Shown piece by piece: positions 49,805-61,043 of a DNA stretch of 64,000 nt (the stretch's first letter is position 1; each line of letters begins with the position of its first letter). Both the position numbers and the translations under genes were made by a program. The stretch comes from Prochilodus magdalenae (lineage: Eukaryota > Chordata > Actinopteri > Characiformes > Prochilodontidae): positions 186,001 to 250,000 of the forward strand of contig JAMWET010000180.1 in assembly GCA_024036415.1 (NCBI GenBank), in the 5' to 3' direction. Below the pieces are notes generated by a model. The model ran no database searches, was not told the DNA's origin, and saw only the letters and a program-made list of their open reading frames with translations.

Positions 49805-51034
49805 TCAGGTTGAGTCACAATATAGTGAATTTAGTGGTTAGGATTATTTTTCCATGAAGTATTTATGTGGAAGCTGATCTAAAATGTACAGTGTGGCTCA
49901 CATTTAATGCACAGTGAGGCATATGTTTATGAATAACTCTGTGGCACTGTGTCTCGCTTTAAATTGTGCTATCATTTTGGTTTAAGCATTGAATTGAAAC
50001 TGCACAGGTTTCTTCCAAGATTACCTAAATATAGTTCCCTTCTCATGACAGGTTGCCGGAGTAAAGGATCTGTTGATCAGAGAGAAACCCTTGTGGCTTG
50101 TGGTACTAACGCCATGCACACTTGCGTTTAATGGAGTTTAAGGTGCCAACAGCTGTGTAAGCCCAGTTAAGTCCAATGAAACCAGACAACAGAATATAGA
50201 CTTGGCATCCGCTCTCTTTAATCCCATTATAAATTCATGTGATGCAGCTTAAGTCAATTTGAAAGGTGTGAATTAAAGTATAAATTGCTTGAAATTCAAA
50301 ATTCTCATGTGTCATGTAGTTAAAACGGCACTGACAGCTAGCACTGTATTGAATTTGCCATAGCTGCTGTTCACATCCTTTAGCAAAAAGGAATTACTTT
50401 CAGTACGGTGTCCTTTAAAATGTCCTTTCGGCTGGTGTCAAAGTGCTTCGTAATCAAAAGACTTTTCAACTGACACTTGCCTTGCACACATCTTTTGCTG
50501 GCACTGCGTTTCAAAGAACCCCTTATCACAGGAAAATTAGGAAGTGGCGCTCTGGATATCTTTTTAATTAAAGATATCCCATATGACAAATGGAGCAGTC
50601 ATGGGTAGGGAGCATGCCACGGTAACCTAAAACTGGCCTTAATCTAATTTTCTCCAGTGTAAAACTCTGACGGATACTCTGTCATATTCTAACCTTGTCA
50701 GTATTTCTCTTCAACCTATAGAAGGATTGGACACATACAAGCACTTGGAGCTTCTCTTTGTAAGAGAAGAAAAGAAGGAGGAAGTATTTCTCCTTGAGAT
50801 GCACAGTACTGCCCATCATTACTGATATAGTTAATAGTTGATTGATAGAGTGGTAAAGTCTTTTTTGTCAAGAGTCAAAGAAATTATGCAAAAGTCAACA
50901 CAGGCGTGTCAAAGTGCATAGTCAGTCCTGGTTTATTGAGCACCGAGTCATTCATCAGTCGTATCAGCTGTGCTTCCTTTTGTAAACACAGTCTGTACAG
51001 CATGGTCTTTTGTGGTTCTTCAGAGAGAGACTAA
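49805..51034. other. Intronic stretch, nothing recognised
   Basis: No exon. An AT-rich block with TTAATCCCATTATAAATTC near 50217 and AATTAAAGTATAAATTGC near 50271 carries several homeobox-like motifs and might be a conserved element, but the window gives no means to test this. Confidence 0.3.
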
Positions 51035-51145
51035 TCCAGAGATGCCAGCTCCAATCCTGGATGCCCGGAGTCTAGCACATAGCAGGGGAATCATTAAGCT
51101 GTTGGAGTTCAGCCCTTCAGGAGTGGAGTTGGGCACTGTAATACA
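51035..51145. repeat. Short interspersed fish repeat
   Basis: Begins GCCAGCTCCAATCCTGGATG and ends GGAGTGGAGTTGGGCACTGT, an inverted-type pair resembling a common short fish repeat ('gtccaactccagtcctgg' type). No coding capacity. Confidence 0.45.
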
Positions 51146-51879
51146 TTAGACTGACTGAAATTGTTGTGCTTGCTGTATATGTACACAGAAGCTAGTTTAG
51201 AAAAAAAGCATAGAACTCTACAACTTTTTTTAAATAACTATTTACAAGATAGATATATATATAATTCAGTGCAAAGGTTTCTGCACATAACACATTGGTC
51301 TGCAGTGGAACATATTTTATGTATTTCACTATGTCTTATAAAACCTGGTTTGAATACCGAATATAATATTATTGTGATTTACTGAGCACTACAACAACAA
51401 TATTCAACTATATGTAAATATATTATGATTTATTACCTGTTGAAAATAATGTAAAGTAAAACATTGTGCTGTTATAGATATATGAATCCACTACCCTGAT
51501 ACCCACACATTGTAAGTGAATGCAATCTTTTCTGCTGTTTTATTATTCTAGCACTAAAATATTCATTTGTATATGCAATTTATGTAGCACCGATATGATA
51601 TTGCCATGCAAAATATTGTGATCATGTTTTTTTCTCCATCCCCAGTTTTATTTTTAAAATACAGTTTCAGTTTCTCATTCCAAATGCATCTTAAATACAG
51701 AAATACAGTAAATATGGGATAGTGTTTGATTGAAAAGCCCACCTGTGGGAAGGCTACCTAATTATAAGGCATCAGTGGTACATTTCATATCATCTTAACC
51801 TGCTACCAGCTTTAGCATCAGTTTGAAAGAGGCTTAAAACACTAGTTCAGAGGCATGGTGTTTGTTTCAACAAGGTTTC

Positions 51880-52400
51880 AAGGTTTGTTTCAAGGTTTTA
51901 AAGAACAGAACATCTCCAGAATTCAGAACGTTTTGCACTAGCATTGCAGTGTTATAGATACAAACTATACAGAAGTAACAACAGAAGCACAAGATAGAGT
52001 TGTACAGATAGAGACAGAGATACAATATAAAGTATGAAAGTATAAAAATAGAGTCCTTAGTGTCTGTGTAAAGTATAAAGTATAAATGGAGGTAGTGGTA
52101 AACCGTTTGCTGAGCAAATTAGGAAGATGGCTGTTGTCAGCCATACAGACAGTGCAAATACGCAGTAATAGAAATAATTTATCAGTGCAAAATGTGTAAA
52201 CAGTACAGAATGGAGTAGAATAATACAATATAAATAGAAATAGGGCATTTAGGAGGGAGTGTGTGTAGAGATGGGGGTGTGTCCATTGTTGTGACCGGAA
52301 TGAAAGAGTGTCACAGAGTTTTTCATTTCCTGTACTGAGAGGAGTTGAACAGTCTTATGGCCTAAGGGACAAAGTCTTAGTACTCAAAGTCTTGGTACTC
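51880..52400. repeat. Retroelement-derived interspersed repeat
   Basis: Begins with CAAGGTTTCAAGGTTTGTTT, has a middle of short AGTATAAA/ATAGA steps, and ends AGTTGAACAGTCTTATGGCC then TAAGGGACAAAG. The last block matches, from memory, the conserved tail of a very common fish retroelement-derived repeat ('gtttaagagtctgatggcc'). No reading frame of substance. Confidence 0.5.
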
Positions 52401-52628
52401 CTGATGTTGAAAGTTGTTGTCTTGCTTGTCTAACTGCTGACCACTCCACATAGTTGAACATCTCAGTTGACTGTTCTGGAATTAGTAGATGCACAAATTG
52501 CAAAATGGCCTTAGTCATTTTTAGACTACTAATGCATTGCACATTGAAGTGCAAGTGGTCATTTTGAATAACCTATTCTGGAATTAATTAACACTCTGAT
52601 GATGGTGCTTGTTCTTTTTATCCCACAG

Positions 52629-52770
52629 TTAATTCCTCATCAGACCTGATAACCCCAAATATATTTTATGGGGTTTTTTTCTACTCAAAGTAATTTAATC
52701 TGTCAAGCAAGTGCAAAAAAATACAGACGGTGTAAGACAAAGCCTTAAGCACGTTGGCTTCCGCATTTTA
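52629..52770 (+). other. Noncoding duplicate, copy A
   Basis: Shares ordered blocks with 53536-53680: AATTCCTCATCAGACCTGAT, ATCTGTCAAGCAAGTG, and AAAGCCTTAAGCACGTTGGC. It is the same strand and about 910 bases away from copy B. Identity is patchy, so the duplication is old or one of the copies is a repeat I do not recognise. Confidence 0.65.
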
Positions 52771-53535
52771 AACTCTAGGTATAAGCTTTTGAAAAGTTGG
52801 GAATCAGCTTATAACCCAAAAGATTTACACAACGGCCTTAGAATAGATAACCTTTTGCGCTGAGAACATATTTCAGCCTTGTTATTGGCCTTTTAAATCC
52901 CTTCTCCTCAGAAGAGGTTGGATATTGCTGACATGACCAAGTTCCTGTTACCTCAAGGTGTTTGTCTGTTATATGGCTGGCTGCTCTTGGGCTGTGATTT
53001 TATGGGCTGCAAGCAGCAGGACAATAAGGCCAGTCCGGATATGGAGCTACACAAGAGGGGTGATGCTTGACGTGGTGCAGAGTTTGATTAATCCGCTGCT
53101 TGATAACAAACTTCTCCGCGCTCTGCTCTCAGCTGGAGTAATGTATATTTCAGAGGCTGGCACTTCTTGCCATATGGAAGCAGACAGAGCATGAGAGGAA
53201 GAGAAAGAAAAAGGGAGTGAGTGTGAATTTAGATGCTCTTTTCTTAACAGTTAGAAACCATTATGGTGCAGGTAAATTGTTCCCGTCTGGCCCGCTCTTG
53301 GATTTGTCCTAGCTAGCCAAAGTAAACAAAAAAGGAAGCCGAGAAAATACTTTACTCATTCGCACGGATCCTGCTAATGTCCCACCAGAGCCTCTGTCAA
53401 AGTGGCCAATTTGCAGCACTGCACACTTATTACCATGTGAGAGCTTATTAGCTCTCGAGAAGTGTTATTAAACCAGGTCCGCTCACCTTCTACAAAGGAA
53501 GCACGCAGCATGAATGGACAGTAATGTTGCCCTAC
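52771..53535. other. Sequence between the two noncoding duplicates
   Basis: Includes CTGCTTGATAACAAACTTCT and TCAGCTGGAGTAATGTATAT. No gene recognised; the 78-residue frame at 52958-53194 has no known motif. Confidence 0.35.
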
Positions 53536-53680
53536 AATCAATCCCTCGTCAGAGCTGATTAGCACATATAAATTTGAGTTTTTACTCATGGTAATTCCAT
53601 CTGTCAAGCAAAGGAAAAACAAATATGCAGAAAGTGCTATAGACTAAGCCCTAAGCTTGTTGGCTTTAGAATACAGGGGT
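53536..53680 (+). other. Noncoding duplicate, copy B
   Basis: Partner of 52629-52770: AATCCCTCGTCAGAGCTGAT, ATCTGTCAAGCAAAGG, and TAAGCCCTAAGCTTGTTGGC in the same order. Confidence 0.65.
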
Positions 53681-54902
53681 GTCCCATGAGGTAAGCTTGC
53701 CAGCAATAAAAAAAAAAAGTGCCTGTAATGGAGTGCGTAGCCTGTGGCCCAGTAGCTAAACACTGCTGTCCTCTCCTTGATCTCAGAATTGGGTCACGTT
53801 CTGCCCCCTTTCCAAATCAACCATGTTTAATTGCTGTGTACTAAAGACTTTCCCATGTGCACACAAACCAGTCAAGTCTGGCACGGCTTAATAATTGTTC
53901 ACTTAACTCGTTCCATTGTGCTGCCGTCTGGCTTACAGCTGCCAACTTTCTTGTTTCCAGCTCATGTCAAATGTCATGCAGCTCTCCAAAAATGAATTTG
54001 GAAAAATGAACTAATATTTAGTTCAAAATGAAGAAAAATCACCAAAAACAGTTGATTTTTTTATTTCTAAAACATCTTTTGGAATAAAAACTGCAGCTGG
54101 TCACTCCTCTGTCTCCATTCCAGGTTGTTTTGACTAGTCCATTACAATATAATGTCGATACAGGTATACAGTGATAGTGATGTACCATGACATTACTTTA
54201 CTGTTTCCATAGTAATATCTTAGCGATATATGTTATTCAGTATACAGTATAATAAGCACCATATCTAGGGCCGAGCTGTATAATGCTTTTTAAAGTATAT
54301 TAATATTTTATCAAATGAGGTGTAAGATGTGGCTATTCGATTTATGTTAGTATAGTTTGATGTTGCCCTAAAACTCATAAGTCGTTTCTTTGGTAAAGCT
54401 GTGCTGGTGTTTGTATCTGTCTTCTCACACACTCTTGTACAACCCTGACCCTAAACACCATCTGTGTGTGAAACCCAGCCATGTGTCATGCAGGCGTATG
54501 GGTTCTACAGATTACATTCTATATGTATCTGTATGTTATTGCTAAATCTAAAAGTAACACTTTATCTTAAATTTCTTTCAGGGCAAATGGCATTACAGGG
54601 CCTAAAGCCAAACAAAGAGTTTCACAGTGATAGTTTAATTAATTGTAGTGAAGTAAAGATGGTTGACTGGGCAGCACTCAGGGAACTGAATGCTGTTCAG
54701 TTTTATGAGAACAATTTCAAATGAGTTTTACTTCTCAGTTCTGGGGCATTACCATTTGCTATTACCATGTTTAGCTCAGATGACGTGACGCTGCAGTATC
54801 ACTTTTTCTTCTTATTATTAGACAATATTGCATTGTGTTTGCTCTTTTAATGAGGTTTTGGGAAAAAAAATCATATTGAACAAATGTACCTTAATTATCC
54901 CA
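53681..54902. other. Intronic stretch, nothing recognised
   Basis: No exon; an 86-residue frame at 54464-54724 has no known motif. Confidence 0.35.
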
Positions 54903-55099
54903 ATAATCTAGAGTTATAACCACTCATCTCTATAATCTAGAGTTATAACCACTCATCTCTATAATCTAGAGTTATAACCACTCATCTCTATAATCTAGAG
55001 TTATAACCACTCATCTCTATAATCTAGAGTTATAGCCACTCATCTCTATAATCTAGAGTTATAACCACTCATCTCTATAATCTAGAGTTATAACCACCC
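54903..55099. repeat. 29-bp tandem repeat, seven near-identical units
   Basis: Unit ATAATCTAGAGTTATAACC then ACTCATCTCT. One unit reads TTATAGCC, and the last ends ACCACCCATAA; the others agree. High identity points to recent expansion. Confidence 0.97.
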
Positions 55100-55109
55100 A
55101 TAATTTGTA

Positions 55110-55450
55110 AGATTCATTTCAGTTGAAATGTCAGCAGATTTTACATGGTCGGGGGGAAATTTGGTGGATGCATTCCCTGGCACAATTTTCCTGTAGACTG
55201 TGATTTTTGCTACTGCTGGTATACCTGTATGACCGTACGCCTCCATACACCTGCAAATTCAGCTACTTCCTTCACACTATGGTCAGTCCAAATATAATCC
55301 CTCCTTTTTGCCAATCATTAACAGCTGCTTTGGACCCATTTTCCACACACTGAGCAAGACATTCACTGCACTGCTTCACCTTCCATCTAAATGTGAATCA
55401 CGTCACACACCCCACAGGGATTGATAGTCCAGTCATCCTCATGAAATGCC
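55110..55450 (-). pseudogene. Transposase helix-turn-helix relic (Tc1/mariner type), copy B
   Basis: On the minus strand gives KEVAEFAGVWRRTVIQVYQQ, a stop, then QKSQSTGK, matching copy A at 19374-19715. Both copies lack a catalytic domain. Confidence 0.5.
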
Positions 55451-56729
55451 ATATGCAGGAGCCTGAAGTTACTACCACCTTAAACATGCAAGGTGAGTCA
55501 ATGTGACCTTTTTAATCCAGTAAGCTTTTGTCTGAAAACTCAAAAGGTGTCATGTGTGAGATCAATGGACTTTGTTGCTCAGGAGAAAGGTTTGGTCAAC
55601 AGGAGACTCCTTTCTATTTGATCTTATTGTTATCTAAGAAAAACTATGGATATGTAAAGATGATATTTTTTCCTTTCCTGTGAGATGGTATTCAGGTCCT
55701 TACTTGTAGCTGCAATGTATGTAATTAGCTACGTTCTGCAGAAACTGAACAAAAAAGTAAGTTGAGGTTGAGGTTCACAATACTATATGTAAGTTTTCTT
55801 CTGTGAGAGGAAAACCAACAAAAACAGGCCAATCAAAGCAGTACTGCATTTTAATACTGTCACCCAGCAATGCTTTGACATTGAACATGTTTGGAGTGCA
55901 ACAAGTAGCTTTAATTGACGTTAGTTGTTTACTTCTCTACAATACAAGCATTAGCTGCTAGGGGACAAACAACAGCACAAACAACAAACAAGTAGGGAAA
56001 AGACTTTCACACAGGGTCGGTACAGCATGGCTGTTCGTCTGTGATATGGATCCTCATGAGGACACTAGGTCAGAAAGCTGCTCCACAGGCCTGAAACTGT
56101 TTCCTTTTTTTCCTGCTTTCAAACTACAGAATAAAATAGATGCAACACAGAGCTGCACTGCCTCTGCCGAGGACATCTGAAAGGACTTTATTGGTTTGTT
56201 GCCTTGACTCCAGCACTAAATGACTCATACCTCTAAGAAGGCCCTCACTAAATAGATCATCTCAGCTCATTTCCAATCAAGCGTGTGCTTACAGAGCAGG
56301 GTGGGTGTGGAAGACTTTGATGATATAAGAGAATGGTCGAAGTGACACAACTGAAGGCATCAAAGAAATAACAGATAATAATTCAAATGTCCTGTGATCA
56401 TAAATCGCATGCCGCCAGAGGATTTCTCAACCAAAATCCTACCAGAATCCCTCCCTAACATTTGTGAAAGTGTAAAACTGAAGCTTTATTCCACTGTTAC
56501 TGTGCCATAATAGAAATGTATTACGACAAATGTCCGATTGGAGCTTGGAGAACAATGGGATCAGGATCATGTCAGTATCAGCATGATGATTGCTTTAAAT
56601 GGTCAGCATTGGTAGATAGAGTTTTGACCAATATTTCAAACCAGTATTTGATGATGTCAACTCTGCTTTTTGAAAAAGCTGGGACTGGCCACAAAAGACT
56701 CTATGACTTTAAGACTCTATGAAAGACTT
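55451..56729. other. Intronic stretch, nothing recognised
   Basis: No exon or clear repeat. Confidence 0.35.
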
Positions 56730-57375
56730 CGTCATTCACAAAAACATTTGTCAAAAAAAACAACAACATGATGGTATAAATTTCTAAAGTACATAATACT
56801 ATTAAAGCATTCAGAGAATCTGGAGAAATTTCTGTATGCAAGGGACAAAACTGAAACCAATATTGGATGGCTGCGATTCTCAGACCCTCAGGCAGCCCAG
56901 CATTAAAACCAGACATGATTCTGTAGTGGAAATCACCGCGTGGGCTCAGGAGCACTTCCATCTGTGAGTTTGTTGTTGCATCCCCAAGTGCAAGTTCAGA
57001 CTCCACCATGCAATGAATAAACCATATATAAACAGGGTCCAGATATGCCACAGCCCACTGGGCCTGAGCTCATTTAAGACAGGCCGAGGTGGAAAAGTGT
57101 CATGTGGTTTATCAAATTCAGTGTTTGAATTCTTTTTGGAAATCATTTATGCTGCATCCTCCAGGCTGAAGAGAAAAAGGACCTTATTAAAAAAACAGCA
57201 ACCGTAATGGTATGGGGAGCATTAGTGCAAAAGGCATGGGTGACCTGCGCTGATCGGTGAAGGCAGTGAAAGCACAAGTTTCCTTATGCTTACAGAGTGT
57301 TGTTAAAAAAAACACAGCAACACAGTGGTAAATGTCAACCTGTCCCAGCTTTCTGTAGTGTGTTGTTGACATCAA
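56730..57375 (+). pseudogene. Tc1-like transposon relic, internally deleted
   Basis: The + strand has WKSVMWF near 57090, where a full family member has WKSVLWSDES, then FGNH, then VMVWGALVQKAWVTCA (VMVWG block, about 57208-57250). It jumps from there to the very 3' end: AGAGTGTTGTTAAAAAAAAC and CAACACAGTGGTAAATGTC, which encode the usual C-terminal SVV...TQW stop. About half the transposase, including the last catalytic residues, is deleted. The DES motif is also lost. Dead element of a very common teleost family. Confidence 0.75.
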
Positions 57376-57414
57376 AATGCCACTCATTCATTTATCATGT
57401 CGCTTAATCTTCTG

Positions 57415-57667
57415 GTTTGTGGGTGCAAGTGAGCACTGGGAAAGGTATGAAGTACCCTGAACAGGCCACCAGTTTATGGAAGACGAGACAGACAGAAACA
57501 CATTCACAATTTAACAACTCCAGTTCACCTGACTGTATGTCTTTGGACTGTGGGAGGAAATCCAAGCTGACACAGGAAGACCATGCAAACTCGACAATCC
57601 AGGCAGGAATTGAACTAGGAGCCTTAGTGCTGTAAGGCTACTGCTCTACCCACTGTATCACCATGCT
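57415..57667 (-). mobile_element. tRNA-derived SINE-like element, second copy
   Basis: On the minus strand the head reads TGATACAGTGGGTAGAGCAG with a B-box-like AGTTCAATTCCT. The body holds GAGTTTGCATGGTCTTCCTG, TTTCCTCCCACAGTCCAAAG and ACTGGTGGCCTGTTCAGGGT, the same order as 38877-39214. Confidence 0.7.
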
Positions 57668-60636
57668 GGTCATTAAGATAGTCAATAATTAAAACAGTTG
57701 ATATTTCAACATAGTATAGTGAAAATTTTAAATGTAATATATTGTGCCAATAAAATCTATATTGAATATTGGCATTGGTCCACAAAAATCGTATAGGTCG
57801 TATAGGTGTGATGGTCAGATGTTCCCTTATTTTTGACTGTACAGTGCATGTAAGCCATTAATAAATGATTCCTAAGAATGTTGTCCTGCTATGCCTCTGC
57901 ATCTTCCTGACATTTCCAGGCATAAACAAATCCACTGTCCACAGCAGGTGTGTGGAGCAGGAGAAGGTGCTTGCTTCCTGATCCTTCTGAGTCTCCCTGG
58001 AGAATGTCAGCATTTGCATGCCATATTATAGCCTGTCCTGTTTGTACCACCCTATGCATATTTGTTCATGACAGTTGCCTGGACCCGAAGAAAGTCGGGT
58101 GCGCATATATACACAGTGTCTTGAGCGCTCTTTCAATAGAGCAATGTGGAAAAGTACTTTTGGTTTTCTGCTTTCATATGATTTCGTGAGCGTGTCTCCT
58201 GGGGCTGCCAGACAAGGCCTCTCTCATGTGGGCAGCCAGAGCGACTTGTGCCTGCCCCTCAAAAACTACCCTCTCACGAGTCGGAGGAACACAGGGATGT
58301 CTGGACTTTGTCAGGAGTGCAGTATTGTCTGTGTAGCTCATAACCTAAATTCGATTTGGAAGGAACCATGAAAAGAACACGGCAAAGGCAAAATTAGGCT
58401 TGCAGGGAGATTGTGTACATTTTATTGCTTCTTGCAAGTTGGGTAAAAGAAAGAAGGACATAATGTAAGAAACACCTGGGAGCAGTCGGTAGGTGCTCTG
58501 CCTATAGCAATGGGAAAATGCTCCCAAATCTTTGGCCTTTGATGTAAACTCAGAACACCAGGCAGTATTAGGGGCATAACAGTTTTAGTACATTATTGAA
58601 AAAGGTGTATTGAAGTGTAAAATTGTTTTGCCCATATACCTCTTTGGGATGTCTCTCTTTTGCATGCTTAATTCTCTGTCAGTGAACAAAACTAGGCATC
58701 TGAAAAAGTGGGAAGAGAGCGAGCTTGTTTTTTCTGAAGTCTCTTACAAATAGGGGCTGGGATGTTTGCCGCTTATTATTTAGACTAAAGCATCTTTCAG
58801 GACCTCATAAGGCCATTAAAAAGTATGAGGCTACTGTGGCTTTAGCTGACTGCGAGGGCCAAGTGACCTGTAGCCCTTATGTGGTGAAAAGGTTAATGTC
58901 AGCAGGGTGCTACTGCCCCTCTTTTCCATGTCGCACTGCTTTAGAGGCCTTTTATAGCCTCCTTATAGCCTCTTTCCTTCCTCCTCACACCACACAGTCT
59001 TCAGGCAGCACAGGCACACTGGGGAGTGAGGAAGTTAGCTAACATGCTTCATTAAATGAATATGGTGCACTACCCATGTCATTTTCCACAATGGGACCTT
59101 TCTTCACAGACTGACACTTTATGGGCAAAAAAGGGTTCTATTTATTTATTTATTTATTGTTTTTAACGCTGAGAAAAAGACTTTCCATGTGACATGTAAT
59201 TATGCTTCTCAGCACCAAATTACATTTTGTGGGGTTTTCAAGAATATATATATAAGTATTTTAGATTACTATGAAAAGTACTAAAGGAATATGATTTAAT
59301 GAGAAATCCTTATAGGATATGAAAGGCTTATAGAGTAAAGGTATTATACAGCAATGCGGAGGTTTGTAGGCTAATACATTTACACCATTTACATGCACTG
59401 CAGATTGCACATGTAGGTGTTTTTCAATTGGTCAGAAACACTCTGTTATCTTTCCATCATCTTTTCCGTCTGTTACCTTTTCATTAACCTGCTATATCAT
59501 TTAGCTTACATTATTCCATTTATGCTTAAATAAACATTTACACCTGCACTTTAAATTGTCGCTGAAGAAAATGTTAGAAGGAATAAATAGAAACAGCAGT
59601 GTTGCATAATAGTGGAGAATATTTGTTTCACAGTTTGATCATGATGTTATTCAGATGGTTAAGCAAAGTGCATCCAGTCAAAAGGATTATTAACAGCTTA
59701 GTTATTTGATAGAAAAAGTAGCCTATATGGTACTGTGTGGGTATTGTTGGTATTGTTGACAGATATTCAAGGTTGTGGTATCTGTAGGGCATAAAAAAGT
59801 GGTATCACCCCTAGCAGCTTAGTCAGAAGTATCTTAGGATCTTTTGGGAAATCATGGTTCAGTTTAGGGTGTTTTTGAACACAAGTGTCGTGTTCATGCA
59901 TGTCAAAAGGGACCGAACTAAACAAGAGGTTTGGTTTGTCTGCAAACAAATCAGTGTGAAAGCAGGTACAATGGGTCAACATCCCATCAACTACTATGCA
60001 TTTCATGCTGTTTCCAGACACTGCTTATTAGCAGGCTCTTTGAAATGGGTTCCTTTACTGATGCATGCGGTTCTTGATATATAGGTGGTACCAATGCTTT
60101 ACTGAGAAATACACTGAAATGGAATTTATCATTAAAATGACGATGGTGATGTTGTTTTTATTTCCCTGTCCTAGTTAGACAAGCCAAAACTATCTTGGAC
60201 ATGCCACCAGATCTAAGACAGTAAAATGAGAGTCCTTCTATAAATTAGTTCAGGAGGGTGGGAACGTCTGGCATATCTAAAACTAGCTGCAGACATCCGA
60301 AAGACATGCCAACGCCCAAGTAATGTTCAATGCTGGAGTAACATGCTATTTATTAACGTATGCTGGGTGATGTTACAGGCTTCGGATTATCACATTATCT
60401 CTGGTATAAAGTTCTTTGAGATCTAAGCGACATGCACATCTATAAAACTGCTGTCATCCAGTCAAATCCTAACAGGCATATATTCTTGTACAGGATAAAA
60501 TAGCCTGTCCATTTGATGTTTTATAACATTAAGAAGTTTTCCTGTCTCAAAAAAATTTACACTATTATGCCTATTTTTAAATGTTCACACTGGTGTCTTT
60601 CATAATAATGGGTTTTCTTTTATGAATGACATTTTG
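57668..60636. other. Intronic stretch, nothing recognised
   Basis: No exon. A (TTTA)n stretch is at 59140-59158. Near 57800 GTGTGATGGTCAGATGTTCC resembles the end of a common fish DNA element. Confidence 0.35.
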
Positions 60637-60644
60637 TTCTAATG

Positions 60645-61035
60645 CAGGGTTTCTCAACATGTGGGCCGCAGACCAGTAGTGGGCCATGAAGCCCCCTCTA
60701 GTGGTCTGTAGGTCTTTACATGGGGAGGTGGGGGAGTAGTTTGTAGTGGGCTGGAAACATCATTGTAATATTAGGTGTATAAATATAAATATATGTATAT
60801 TAATATACACGTGGCTTAAATAACAACAACGCAGTAGCAGACTCATTAAACATCTTCAGTTTGAAACTGCATAGCTGCTGGCCCGCCACTGCACATTTAG
60901 CAGCTTATTTAAATTTGGACATATCATAAGTTTTCTATAACCAGTCGTCTTAGAATGACAACTTGACAGTGTACTTACTATCAGGTTTTAGACAAAATGA
61001 TCAGGCCTTGAGACGAAAACGTTTGAGAGCCCCTG
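60645..61035. mobile_element. hAT-like nonautonomous insertion with 8-bp target duplication
   Basis: A 391-bp element beginning CAGGGTTTCTCAAC and ending GTTTGAGAGCCCCTG, an imperfect inverted pair of the hAT CAGGG...CCCTG type. It is flanked on both sides by the identical octamer TTCTAATG (60637-60644 and 61036-61043), as hAT insertion produces. No coding capacity, so it depended on transposase from elsewhere. Confidence 0.9.
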
Positions 61036-61043
61036 TTCTAATG

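Noticed and set aside
53710..53790. Weak tRNA-like A and B boxes
   Set aside because: The match is too poor and no SINE body follows.
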